Shown one piece after another: positions 38,291 to 51,000 of a stretch of 64,000 bases of DNA. Each line of letters begins with the position of its first letter. Position 1 is the first letter of the stretch. A model generated the notes under the pieces. That model made no database searches, was not told where the DNA came from, and saw only the letters and a list, made by a program, of their open reading frames with translations. Location of the stretch: assembly GCF_040932485.1 (NCBI RefSeq), contig NZ_JBFRBH010000001.1:1178001-1242000 (forward strand). Direction: 5' to 3'. Made by a program: the position numbers and the translations under genes. The stretch comes from Gymnodinialimonas sp. 202GB13-11. Lineage in GTDB: Bacteria > Pseudomonadota > Alphaproteobacteria > Rhodobacterales > Rhodobacteraceae.

Positions 38291-39643
38291 TCACTCGGCG
38301 GCCTGCGCCTGAGGGCCAAGCCAATCTTGCCAATCGGACTTGGCGCGGTCGGTGTAGGCCTTGTAGCGATCCTTGCGGCCACGCCGTCCGCCTTTGAGGC
38401 CTTCGACCGGTGGGAACAGGCCGAAATTTACGTTCATCGGCTGGAAGGTCTTGGCCTCCGCTCCGCCGGTGATGTGGGTGACAAGCGCGCCCATGGCGGT
38501 GGTGTTCGGCACCGGGGCGAGGGCGTGGCCGTGATGTTCAGCGGCGGCCATGCGCCCGGCGAGCAGACCCATGGAGGCGCTCTCAACATAGCCTTCGACG
38601 CCGGTGATCTGGCCTGCGAAGCGGATATGCGGTTTAGAGCGCAGGCGCATCTGATCATCCAGCAGCGTGGGCGAGTTGATGAAGGTGTTGCGATGGATGC
38701 CGCCAAGGCGCGCGAAAGAGGCCTCTTCAAGCCCCGGAATCATAGCAAAAACAGCTTTTTGCGCGCCGTACTTCATCTTGGTCTGGAAGCCCACGATGTT
38801 GTAGAGCGTCCCAAGCGCATTGTCGCGGCGGAGCTGGACGACGGCCCAGGCCTTGGTCTGCGGATCATGCGGATTGGTCAGTCCCACGGGTTTCATCGGG
38901 CCGTGGCGGAGCGTTTCGCGGCCGCGCTCGGCCATGACCTCGATAGGTAGGCAGCCGTCGAAATAGGTGGCGGTCTCGCCTTCCTTGAACTCGGTCTTGT
39001 CGGCTTCGAGGAGTGCGTCGATGAAGGCCTCGTATTGGTCCTTCGTCATTGGGCAGTTGATATAGGCTTCGCGTTCTTCCTGCGTGTCGCCTTTGTCGTA
39101 GCGGGATTGCCGCCAAGCAACGTCCATATTGATCGTGTCGGCGTAAACGATGGGCGCGATGGCGTCGAAGAAGGCGAGACTTTCCTGTCCGGCTTCATCG
39201 GCGATGGCTTGGGCCAGCGCGCCGCCGGTCAGCGGGCCGGTGGCGATGATGGTCTGGCCGCTGTCGGGCAGGGCGGTGATCTCATCCGCGACGATTTCGA
39301 TATTCGGATGGGCGCGGAGTTTGGCAGTGACGGCCTCGGCAAAGGGATCGCGGTCCACGGCCAGCGCGCCACCCGCGGGGAGTTTGTGGTCGTCGGCTGT
39401 CGTCATAATGACCGAGCCTGCCGCGCGCATCTCCCAATGCAATAGGCCCACAGCGTTTTGCTCATCGTCGTCGGAGCGGAAGGAGTTGGAGCACACCATC
39501 TCCGCCAAATTGCCAGTGCGATGGGCGAAGGTTTCGACCTTAGGGCGCATCTCGATGATGCGGACCTTGAGGCCAGCGTTTGCGGCCTGCCATGCGGCCT
39601 CGGACCCGGCCATGCCGCCGCCGATGATGGTGAGATCTGTCAT
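38291..39643 (-). CDS. trmFO: Folate-dependent tRNA U54 methyltransferase
   Basis: Makes m5U54 in tRNA with methylenetetrahydrofolate and FADH2. 450 residues. FAD-binding [16 protein letters not shown] at the N-terminus and conserved [36 protein letters not shown] and NVNFGLFPP. Used instead of TrmA in this lineage. Nine bases from the DoxX gene stop, so it is part of the run starting at gyrA. Confidence 0.96.
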   Translation of the reverse strand: MTDLTIIGGGMAGSEAAWQAANAGLKVRIIEMRPKVETFAHRTGNLAEMVCSNSFRSDDDEQNAVGLLHWEMRAAGSVIMTTADDHKLPAGGALAVDRDPFAEAVTAKLRAHPNIEIVADEITALPDSGQTIIATGPLTGGALAQAIADEAGQESLAFFDAIAPIVYADTINMDVAWRQSRYDKGDTQEEREAYINCPMTKDQYEAFIDALLEADKTEFKEGETATYFDGCLPIEVMAERGRETLRHGPMKPVGLTNPHDPQTKAWAVVQLRRDNALGTLYNIVGFQTKMKYGAQKAVFAMIPGLEEASFARLGGIHRNTFINSPTLLDDQMRLRSKPHIRFAGQITGVEGYVESASMGLLAGRMAAAEHHGHALAPVPNTTAMGALVTHITGGAEAKTFQPMNVNFGLFPPVEGLKGGRRGRKDRYKAYTDRAKSDWQDWLGPQAQAAE

Positions 39644-39652
39644 GGGGGGGAT

Positions 39653-40030
39653 TTAGGCGCTCAAACGGCCAAGGGAAAGGGCGAAGCGACCGGGGCCATG
39701 GGCGGCGAGCATCAGGTAGCCGCCTGCGATGACCCAGTTCTTGAAGGCGATGGTCATCTGCCAGGGGTCATCCATGAGGATGTGGAAGGTGCTGGTGACG
39801 ACGCAATACCCGGCGGCAAGGATGGCGAGGGGGCGCGTGGCGAAGCCGAGGGCGATGCCGATGCCGGCGATGGTGGTGAAAATGGCGGCGGGCCAGATGA
39901 GCCAGCCGGGCAGGGCGGCGAGCGCAAGGAGGGCTTGCGCCTCGGTCGGAGAGGCCAGCTTTTGCGCCGTGCCCGCCAGCATGAGGGCCGCGAGGAGGAG
40001 GCGGCCGAGGAGCGCGAGTAGATCAGCCAC
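39653..40030 (-). CDS. DoxX-family membrane protein
   Basis: 125 residues with four hydrophobic helices (LLALLGRLLLAALMLAGTAQ, LIWPAAIFTTIAGIGIALGF, PLAILAAGYCVVTSTF, WVIAGGYLMLAAHGP). DoxX-like quinone- or oxidoreductase-linked proteins; role unknown. GTG start overlaps the end of the preceding small gene by 8 bases. Confidence 0.8.
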   Translation of the reverse strand: MADLLALLGRLLLAALMLAGTAQKLASPTEAQALLALAALPGWLIWPAAIFTTIAGIGIALGFATRPLAILAAGYCVVTSTFHILMDDPWQMTIAFKNWVIAGGYLMLAAHGPGRFALSLGRLSA

Positions 40031-40222
40031 GGTTTTCGAGGCTGTTAGCGATGCGTTCCAGAGCCGCGACCTGCCGTTCGTGCAGTTCGATCTGGCGCTG
40101 CTGGTTGGCAGCGATCTGTTCGTTCGTCGCCTGCACGTTGCGCCCCCGGCGCAGGCCGAGGGCAAACATGATCGTCACAATGGCAATGAACGCGAGGGCG
40201 GCGTAGACAAGAACGTCTTCGT

Positions 40223-40226
<4 letters not shown>
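40023..40226 (-). CDS. Small membrane protein with coiled-coil tail
   Basis: 67 residues: one N-terminal membrane helix ([19 protein letters not shown]), a basic turn (RRGR), then a Gln/Glu/Arg-rich helix ([20 protein letters not shown]) that looks like a coiled coil. Not recognised. Start overlaps the gyrA stop (ATGA). Confidence 0.75.
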
Positions 40227-42997
<2,771 letters not shown>

Positions 42998-43196
42998 AGT
43001 CTCGCCTGTCCGCTGTGCTTTACGCTATATTTTGTTGCTGACAGCATACTCTGCCGCGACATCGGGTGCAATGGCGGGCGCACATTTTGGCAGCGCGGCA
43101 TCACGTCTGCTAACAATTTGTTTTCTTTGATTATTAACGAATCCATCGCAGGCTGGAGATCGGAATGGGAGGGCAACGCAAAAGAGGTGCCGCAAA

Positions 43197-43460
43197 ATGA
43201 CCGAGACCGAGCTGATGTTGAAAGGATACGGGCTGACCACGGCGGAGATGATTTACAGGATGCCGGATTACCAAAACGTGCTGAACACGTTTGTCTGGCA
43301 GGACTATGATCTCGCCCCCGATTACCCGCGATTATTCGAGTTCATCGAATTCTGGCAGGACGAGATCGAAGGCCCGCTTCATACCGTGCGTTTCACCCAC
43401 CGCAAGGTGATTGCGCCGGGTGAATGGCGCAATGTGACGGGTGAGTTTACGCTGCACTAG
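43197..43460 (+). CDS. usg: Usg family protein
   Basis: 87 residues, the size and sequence of the alphaproteobacterial Usg family (first seen upstream of the trp genes in Caulobacter). Signature: LKGYGLTTAEMIYRMPDYQ, then FVWQDYDLAPDYPRLFEFIE. Function unknown. Here there is no trp gene nearby. Confidence 0.9.
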   Translation: MTETELMLKGYGLTTAEMIYRMPDYQNVLNTFVWQDYDLAPDYPRLFEFIEFWQDEIEGPLHTVRFTHRKVIAPGEWRNVTGEFTLH

Positions 43461-43469
43461 CGCCGGATT

Positions 43470-44522
43470 TCAGGGCCGGGCGCGTTGGACCATGCCGAAG
43501 AGGTCGCGTGGATCGTCTGGGTCGGCCAGCATGTCGAGCTGGTCGTACATGGCGTGGCGCGCGAGGGCTTCGCGCACATAGCGCAACGCACTGAAATCCT
43601 CAGTCGCGAATCCGACGCTGTCGAACAGCGTGATCTGCCGCGCATCTGTCCGGCCCGGGGCCTCCCCCCGGATCACCTGCCATAGCTCCGTCACCGGATG
43701 ATCCTCTGGCAGTGCCTGTATCTCCCCCTCGATCCGCGTCTGGGGCGGATATTCCACGAAGATGTCGGAGCGCAGCAGGATGTCCCGGTGCAGCTCCGTC
43801 TTACCCGGACAATCGCCGCCAATCGCGTTCACATGCACGCCCGCACCCACCATGTTGTCGGTTAGGATGGTCGCGTATTGCTTGTCGGCGGTGCAGGTCG
43901 TGATGATTTGCGCGCCCTCCACGGCCTCTTCCGGAGAGGTGCAGGCCACGACCTTGAGACCCGACCCTTCAAGGTTCCGCACCGCCTTCGCCGTAGCGGC
44001 TGCGTCAATGTCGTAGAGCCGGACGGTTTCTACGCCGCAGACTGCTTTGAAGGCGAGGCACTGAAACTCCGACTGCGCGCCATTGCCGATCATGGCCATT
44101 ACCGTCGCGCCTTTCGGGGCCAAGTGTTTAGCGACCATTGCACTGGTTGCCGCGGTGCGCAGGGCGGTCAGCACCGTCATTTCGGACAGCAGCACCGGAT
44201 AGCCTGTGTCGACATCGGCGAGCAGGCCGAATGCTTGGACCGTTTGCAACCCGTCGCGTGTGTTTTTCGGATGCCCGTTTACGTATTTGAACGCGTAATG
44301 CGTGCCGTCCGAGGTCGGCATCAACTCGATCACGCCATCCGGCGAATGGGCGGCGACGCGTGGGGTTTTGTCGAACAACTCCCACCGTTTGAAATCAGCC
44401 TCAATGGCGTCGGAGAGTTCCACGAGCATCCGCTCCAGCCCGATCTCGTGGATCAGAGCCATCATGTTGGCGACGGAAACGAAGGGGACGAAGGCGCGCT
44501 CGGACGGGGCGGGCAGGGTCAT
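43470..44522 (-). CDS. Ornithine cyclodeaminase
   Basis: Converts ornithine to proline and ammonia with tightly bound NAD. 350 residues. NAD-binding VMAMIGNGAQSEFQCLAF, with GGDCPGKTELHRDIL and FKYVNGHPKNT matching the mu-crystallin/OCD family. It starts within the arginase stop codon (4-base overlap). With arginase it forms an arginine-to-proline route. Confidence 0.93.
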   Translation of the reverse strand: MTLPAPSERAFVPFVSVANMMALIHEIGLERMLVELSDAIEADFKRWELFDKTPRVAAHSPDGVIELMPTSDGTHYAFKYVNGHPKNTRDGLQTVQAFGLLADVDTGYPVLLSEMTVLTALRTAATSAMVAKHLAPKGATVMAMIGNGAQSEFQCLAFKAVCGVETVRLYDIDAAATAKAVRNLEGSGLKVVACTSPEEAVEGAQIITTCTADKQYATILTDNMVGAGVHVNAIGGDCPGKTELHRDILLRSDIFVEYPPQTRIEGEIQALPEDHPVTELWQVIRGEAPGRTDARQITLFDSVGFATEDFSALRYVREALARHAMYDQLDMLADPDDPRDLFGMVQRARP

Positions 44523-45454
44523 GCGGCAAATCCTCCGGCATAGGGGCGGGTGGGGCGATCGAAGATCTTGCGGCCCATGAGGGAGGCCGTGAGTTCCACC
44601 ATTAGTGAAGCCGTGCGCCCGCGTTCGTCGAGGAAGGGATTCAACTCCACGAGGTCGAGCGACGTGACGAGCCCGCTTTCATGCAGCATCTCCATCACCA
44701 GATGCGCTTCGCGGTAGGTTGCGCCGCCGGGAACGGTGGTGCCGACAGCGGGAGCTATGCTCGGGTCGAGGAAATCCACGTCGAACGAGACATGAAGCGC
44801 GCCGCGCGCCTCGGCAACGCGGGCCAGAAACGCGCGTAAGGGGGCTGCGATGCCATGTTCGTCTATAGCGCGCATGTCGTGCAGGTCCACCGGAAGACCC
44901 TCCAGCGCCTCTCGTTCCGGTGGATCGACGGAGCGCAGGCCCATCATGCAGACATTTTCCGCCGGGATCGGGGAAGGGACGGCGGGGAAGGCATCAAACC
45001 CCGGCTGTCCGGTCACATAGGCCACGGGGCAGCCGTGCAGATTGCCTGAGGTAGTTGTTTGCGGCGTGTTGAAATCCGTGTGGGCATCGAGCCAAAGCAA
45101 GAATTGCGGGCGACCCTGCGCCTTGGCATGGGCTGCGACGCCCGCGACGGTTCCCATGGACAGCGCATGATCGCCGCCCAGAAAGATCGGAAACCCTTCG
45201 CACATGGCGGCCTCGGCGGCGTGCATCAGCGCTTCGGTCCATCCAATTGTCTCGGGCAGGGCGTTCAGGTGCGGATGGTCGGCAATGTCGTTCGTTAAGG
45301 CGGCAACATTGCCTGTGTCATGCACGTTGATCCCAAGCTCACTCAAAGCCCGTGCCAATCCGGCAACCCGAAGTGCATCAGGCCCCATCAGACAGCCCTG
45401 CCGTGTCTTGCCACAATCCATCGGCGCGCCCACCAGAATGCAATCCATTGCCAT
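44519..45454 (-). CDS. rocF: Arginase
   Basis: Hydrolyses arginine to ornithine and urea with two Mn ions. 311 residues. Metal motifs: GGDHALSMG, DAHTDFNTP and SFDVDFLDPS. It is the first gene of a two-gene operon with ornithine cyclodeaminase, divergent from an Lrp/AsnC regulator, a usual arrangement for arginine catabolism in alphaproteobacteria. Confidence 0.95.
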   Translation of the reverse strand: MAMDCILVGAPMDCGKTRQGCLMGPDALRVAGLARALSELGINVHDTGNVAALTNDIADHPHLNALPETIGWTEALMHAAEAAMCEGFPIFLGGDHALSMGTVAGVAAHAKAQGRPQFLLWLDAHTDFNTPQTTTSGNLHGCPVAYVTGQPGFDAFPAVPSPIPAENVCMMGLRSVDPPEREALEGLPVDLHDMRAIDEHGIAAPLRAFLARVAEARGALHVSFDVDFLDPSIAPAVGTTVPGGATYREAHLVMEMLHESGLVTSLDLVELNPFLDERGRTASLMVELTASLMGRKIFDRPTRPYAGGFAA

Positions 45455-45565
45455 CGTCCCTTCGCTGTTTCGCGTGCATCTTCCGTGCGAAACGGGGGAT
45501 ATTTAAGCAGTCATAGTGCGCAATTCGCGCGCATATCATACAAAACGATGCTATACGCTGCCATT

Positions 45566-46000
45566 ATGGATGATATTGACCGTACTCTTTTGTCTGCCCT
45601 GCGCCGCGATGGCCGCGCCTCTTTGTCCAATCTGGCCGCCGCACTGGGCGTGACCCGGGCAACAGTGCGCGCGCGGATCGAAAAGCTGGAACTGCGAGGC
45701 GTGATCCGAGGCTATACGGTGCAAACCGCCCAAGACCTTATGGACGCGCCTGTGCGCGGCTTGATGATGCTGGCGATTTCCGGGCCAGGTGCAGAGCGAG
45801 TGATGCACAGGCTCACTGGGCATGCCGCTGTGAAGCAGGTGCATTCGACGAATGGCAAGTGGGATCTGATTGCGGAGATCGGGACGGACACTTTGGAAGA
45901 GTTTGACCGCGTGCTGTTTGATATCCGGCGTATCGACGGCGTTGAGACGTCTGAGACCAGCTTGCTTTTGAACACCCGCAAAGGCGGCCGACGGGCCTAG
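45566..46000 (+). CDS. Lrp/AsnC-family regulator of arginine catabolism
   Basis: 144 residues. Helix-turn-helix LSNLAAALGVTRATVRARIE, then the RAM ligand-binding domain (MMLAISGPGAERV, CHVKQVHSTNGKWDLIAEIG-like). It is divergent from the arginase operon with ~110 bases between, so it likely activates that operon in response to arginine or ornithine. The ATG at 45566 (MDDIDRTLL) fits the family; 45548 is possible. Its stop overlaps the convergent dsbB stop. Confidence 0.9.
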   Translation: MDDIDRTLLSALRRDGRASLSNLAAALGVTRATVRARIEKLELRGVIRGYTVQTAQDLMDAPVRGLMMLAISGPGAERVMHRLTGHAAVKQVHSTNGKWDLIAEIGTDTLEEFDRVLFDIRRIDGVETSETSLLLNTRKGGRRA

Positions 46001-46473
46001 GCGGGGCGTCGTGCCGCCATAAGCCAGATCACGGCCAGCCCGAGGCAGATCAGGCCGTTCCAGGACGCCATGCTCAGGCCCAGAAATTCCCACGCAACTT
46101 CATTACATAGAACCAGCTGCGGGCCGGACGTGGTGTCGAACAACTGTTCCGGGGTCAATGCCCCAACATCCTGCGCGGCAGACGCGCCACAAACCTGCGG
46201 TCCGTCCCACCATTCCCGCTCCACTCCTGTATGCAGTAGCGCCAGACCTGCGCCGACCAAGGCGGTTACGGCACCAAGTAGCGCGATGATCGCATTGGGG
46301 ATTGCGACGCCTATGACGGACAACACAATTGCGACGCGATGCGGCCAGCGCTGCCAAAGGCACATCGTGCAGGGCAGCAGGCCAACGACATATTGAAAGT
46401 AGAGCGCGCCCAGAAACAGGCCAAACGAACCGAGGCCCGCAACGGCGATGAGATGGCGGCGTGTCAGGGTCAT
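45997..46473 (-). CDS. Disulfide bond formation protein DsbB
   Basis: 158 residues with four membrane helices. Reoxidises DsbA by passing electrons to quinone. Redox pair PCTMCLWQRWPH in the first loop and two Cys in the second loop (PQVCGAS and LVLCNEVAW). The start overlaps the stop of the DedA-like gene (ATGA). DsbA is not in the window. Confidence 0.92.
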   Translation of the reverse strand: MTLTRRHLIAVAGLGSFGLFLGALYFQYVVGLLPCTMCLWQRWPHRVAIVLSVIGVAIPNAIIALLGAVTALVGAGLALLHTGVEREWWDGPQVCGASAAQDVGALTPEQLFDTTSGPQLVLCNEVAWEFLGLSMASWNGLICLGLAVIWLMAARRPA

Positions 46474-47048
46474 AGGAACCTCAGCACATAAAAGCCGCCC
46501 ACCAACAGCACGCAGAATAGAATGAACATCAGGCCCAGGCGCTTTTCGATGAAGTCGCGGATCGGCTCCCCAAACTTCCACAGCAGGCCCGCGACGATGA
46601 AGAAGCGCAAACCACGCGCGACGATGGAAGTGATAATGAAGGTTCCCAAGGGCATCCCGGTCCAGCCCGACATGATGGTAATGACCTTGTAGGGGAAGGG
46701 CGTCAGCCCTGCGATCAGCACCGCCCAGAAGCCCACGCCGTTAAAGCGTTCATTGAATTCCTCGATGCGATCCAGCTTGCCAAGCGATTCAAAGATTGGG
46801 CGACCAATCTCTTCGAACGCAAAGGCACCGATAGCATAACCCAGAAGGCCGCCGAGCACGGAGGATATAAGGCAGACGCCCGCGATGAGCCATGCCTTTT
46901 GAGGCCGTGCGAGGATCATCGGGATCATCAGCACATCGGGTGGGATCGGAAAGACCGAACTTTCGGCAAAGCTGACAATGGCCAGAACCCACAGGGCGTG
47001 GCGATGGCCAGCAAAACCCATCACCCAATCGTAAAGGCGGCGTAACAT
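46470..47048 (-). CDS. DedA/YqaA-family membrane protein
   Basis: 192 residues with four to five membrane helices. SNARE-associated/DedA fold: AESSVFPIPPDVLMIPMILA, GGLLGYAIGAFAF, and the conserved LTPFPYKVITIMSG followed by IVARGLRFF. Family members are lipid scramblases or undecaprenyl-phosphate flippases; YqaA members are shorter. Coupled to dsbB by overlap. Confidence 0.9.
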   Translation of the reverse strand: MLRRLYDWVMGFAGHRHALWVLAIVSFAESSVFPIPPDVLMIPMILARPQKAWLIAGVCLISSVLGGLLGYAIGAFAFEEIGRPIFESLGKLDRIEEFNERFNGVGFWAVLIAGLTPFPYKVITIMSGWTGMPLGTFIITSIVARGLRFFIVAGLLWKFGEPIRDFIEKRLGLMFILFCVLLVGGFYVLRFL

Positions 47049-47178
47049 AATCTGCGTGTCCTGCTCGGATTATACATAAAGCTTTGCGCGATGGGTGCCG
47101 CATCGTTGCGCGACGGTCAAGGCAGGCCTGTCGCCCGTTGACGCCGCTTGCAGGCAACGGTAAGCGACACACCACTGG

Positions 47179-47263
47179 GCCCGAGTGGCGGAATTGGTAG
47201 ACGCAGGGGATTCAAAATCCCCCGCCGCAAGGCTTGTCGGTTCGAGTCCGACCTCGGGTACCA
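47179..47263 (+). tRNA. tRNA-Leu (anticodon CAA)
   Basis: Acceptor GCCCGAG pairs with CTCGGGT (first pair G-T), long variable arm (CCGCCGCAAGGCTTG), anticodon stem GGGGA/TCCCC with loop TTCAAAA giving CAA (reads TTG). CCA encoded. Confidence 0.96.
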
Positions 47264-48047
47264 GCCCATCCGTTCAAGCAAGTTGTCGCTGATTATATGG
47301 GCGGAGCGCGTCTTCGGTTTGCAATCGGGGTCCGGACACAGTTCATACGATTCGCATTGTTGGACGTTATTCAGGCCAAAACGTCTCGCTGACCTATCTA
47401 AAAGGACAGGTTAAGCAATGTGGCGGTTTTCGGGCGAAGAGACAGACTGTTTCCCTAACGTAAGTTAACGTTTGTTTCCAATTCTTTAACAATCCTGCAG
47501 ATTGGCGATAACCGCTATCATTCGGTTTTTGGTGAAGTTGCAGAAAACAAAGCGATTTCAACCGTAAGCGGCTTGCGCCATCCGCGTCTCCCTTTCAAAT
47601 TGCGAAACAATGCGGCGCTTTCGCGACCCGCTTCTGAACCATGTTTGACGCCCGTTCGCCGCATTTGTGACGTGTTTGTCGAAATTTTCTCTTCAAATGC
47701 CGTCAAGTTTTCCGCTATCTGCATCTCAGCCCAACTGGGGGGCGATGTCTGCAAATAGGCCACGGGGGCGGCCGCACACGATTGATCGCACAGGAATAGT
47801 GCGGGAGGGGTGTAGCCGTTGTGTCTTGGGTCAGTTCGACCCAAACGGATACGTAACACGTCTTAGTGCCGAGCTTTCGGTGCCAAGATTGCTGCCTGTT
47901 GCGGGTGAATGACCCGCCCCTCTCCTTCCAGTGTTGGATTACGTGAGCGGTCGCCCTTGGTCTGTCTGACCATCGCGATCAGTTGACTGTGATTTTTCCC
48001 GTTCCCGCGGGCACGCCGGCATGTGGTCGGCATTAGGAGAGTGCGAG
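47264..48047. other. Intergenic region before the giant RTX gene, 784 bases
   Basis: No convincing gene: readings on both strands lack ribosome sites and conserved-looking sequence. It should hold the promoter of the giant gene. A direct repeat TAACGT-N4-TAACGT (47456-47461 and 47466-47471) lies in an AT-rich stretch and could be an operator. Confidence 0.6.
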
Positions 48048-51000
48048 ATGACAACGGTTATTGACTTCAACAATCTGTCTGCCGGCGATGTTGTAACCAA
48101 CCAATTCCAAAGTAACGGTGTCACGATCACCGCCTCGGGCGGATCTGGCGATGCGATGATCTTCGATACGTCCAATCCCACGGGTGGTGACCACGATCTC
48201 GCGACCAACAACCTTGGCAACGTTCTGATCATCTCGGAAGATGGCGACAGCAGTGATCCAGACGATAATGCAGGCGGTGGTACCGTCGTATTTGCGTTTG
48301 AGACAGCGGCCACCGTGAAGGCACTCACGTTCCTCGACATCGAAGAAACCGCTGAAATCAAGCTTCTCGATGCCGACGGCAATGTCATCGACACGATCCA
48401 CGCAGGGCCGACCGGCAACAACGGCCAATGCGTGGTGCACATCGACGTCGCAGGTGTCGCGAGCATGGAGGTGACGCTGCACGGCTCCGGTGCAATCGAC
48501 AACCTCGAATTCGTGGCCTCCGCAGGCCCTGACTATATCGTGGAGGGCACCTCCGGCGACGATCTGATTGATGCCGCCTACGATCAGGACCCCGAAGGCG
48601 ATATGGTTGATGCAGGTGACAACCAGCTTGGCAATGATGACGATTCCATTCGCGCCGGTGCGGGCGACGATACCGTCTACGCCGGTGAAGGCGACGACAC
48701 GGTCGAAGGCGGGTCCGGCAATGACTTCATCCTTGGCGACGACACGTCGGGCGATCAGGGCGATGACCTGCTGCTTGGTGAAGATGGGGACGACACGCTG
48801 TGCGGGCTCGGCGGTGATGACACGTTGGACGGCGGTGCAGGTGCCGATGTGCTGGAAGGTATGGACGGCGATGACCTGATCCTTGGCGGTTCCGGCAACG
48901 ACAAAGGCTTTGGCGACGCAGGCAACGACACGCTTTATGGCGATAGCGGCACGCAGGATGACGGCTCCGTCCGCGAAGTATTCCAGTGGGATCTTGGCCC
49001 ATCCAACGCATCTGACTTCAGCCAGAATACAGGGAATGTGACCGTCTCCTTCTCGGAAGTGAACGGTGGCGCAAGCGACAACATCACGTCTGATACGCAG
49101 CTGGTCGATGGCATCGACACCGGCGGCGCAGCGGCTGACGCGACCTCTTCGCTCGACAGCGAAACCAGCGGCCAGGGCAATTCCGACACGTACACGCTTG
49201 GCTTCTCGGACCCGGTTGAGAACGTGTCGTTCCGTGTGAACGACATTGATGGCGACGGCGTTGTTACCATCAAGGCGTTTGACGAAAACGGCGATCCGAT
49301 CGAAGTGCAGCTTGCCGGTGGTGACAAGCTGACCCTGATCGATACCGATGGTGACGGCTTGGCCGACACCGCTGACAGCAATGGCGGCTATGAGCCCGAC
49401 ACGTCCGAGAACTACTCTGTTCTTGTGACCATTCCGGGCCCGGTTTCCGAGATTGAGATTTTCCACACGCAGGATGGCGGCGCCAATTCCGGCATCAACG
49501 TCACCGACGTCTACTTCGATGTGCCGGGTGTGAACCCGTCCGAAGGCGCAGGCGACGACACCCTTGTCGGCGGTGCAGGCGATGACCTGATCTACGGCGA
49601 AGGCGGCGACGACAGCCTGAAAGGCGGCACCGGCAACGATGAACTGACCGGTGGCGATGGTGCCGACACGATCAAGGGCGGCGATGATGCCGACACGATC
49701 TTTGGCGGCAACAATGGCGACGTCGTTGATGGCGGCACAGGCTCCACTGCGCCGGGTGACGCGAACGACATGGACGTGCTCGACCTGACCGGCGAAGGCC
49801 CGTTCCGCGTGATCGACGAGACACCCGACGGGGACGGCAATTCGACGTCCGGCACCATCCAGTTCGTCAATGCCGATGGCACCCCCACCGGTGACACGCT
49901 GACCTTCACTGAGATCGAGACGATCCTGGGTGAGCGGTTCAACGACGACCCCGATGCGATGGATGATACCGTCGATCTGGATGAAGACACGTCAGCCACG
50001 TTCAACCCGCTGGCCAATGACAGCGACCCGAACGGCGATGCGCTGACCATCACCGATATCAGCGACCCGGCAAACGGCACGCTGACCGACAATGGCGACG
50101 GCACCTTCACTTACACGCCGGACGAAAACTTCAACGGCACCGACAGCGTCACTTACACCATCGACGATGGCAATGGTGGCACGGATACGGCCACCGTTAC
50201 GTTCAACGTCGCTCCGGTGAATGACGATCCGGTCGCGGTGGACGACAGTGCCACGACGCCGGAAGATACTGCCGTTGTGATCGACCTGATCGGCAACGAC
50301 ACCGATGTTGATGGCGACACGCTTGAGCTGGACTCCGTTTCAGTTGATCCCGCCCTTGGCACGGTTGTCGACAACGGCGACGGTACGGTCACGTTCACTC
50401 CGGCTGAGAACTATAACGGCCCGGTCGTGATTGATTACACCGTATCCGACGGCAATGGCGGCACGGATGATGGCCAAGCCACGGTCAACGTTACGCCGGT
50501 CAATGACGCGCCTGATGCGGTCAACGACAACGCGACCACGCCCGAAGACACCCCCGTTACCATCGACGTGCTGGACAATGACACAGATGTGGATGGCGAT
50601 ACGTTGACCATCACCGGCGCGTCGGTTCCGGCGGATCAAGGCACAGTCGAGATTGTGGGCGGTGAACTTCTGTTCACCCCAGCCGAGAACTTCAATGGCC
50701 CGGCGACGATCAGCTATTCGATCGAAGACGGCAACGGCGGCACGGACACGGCGGAAGTCGTGGTTGATGTCACGCCCGTCAACGATGATCCGGTCGCAGT
50801 GGATGACACGGCATCGACGATGGAAGACGAAAGCGTCATCGTCGATCTGCTGGGCAATGACACTGATGTGGACGGCGACACGCTTGAGTTGGCTTCCGTC
50901 TCGGTTGACCCGGCGCTTGGCACCGTGGTCGACAATGGCGACGGCACTGTCACCTTCACCCCGGCACCTGATTACAACGGGCCCGTTGTGATCGACTACA

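Noticed and set aside
47518-47859. 113-residue minus-strand ORF in the long intergenic region
   Set aside because: No ribosome site, no domain, low-quality sequence; region more likely regulatory.
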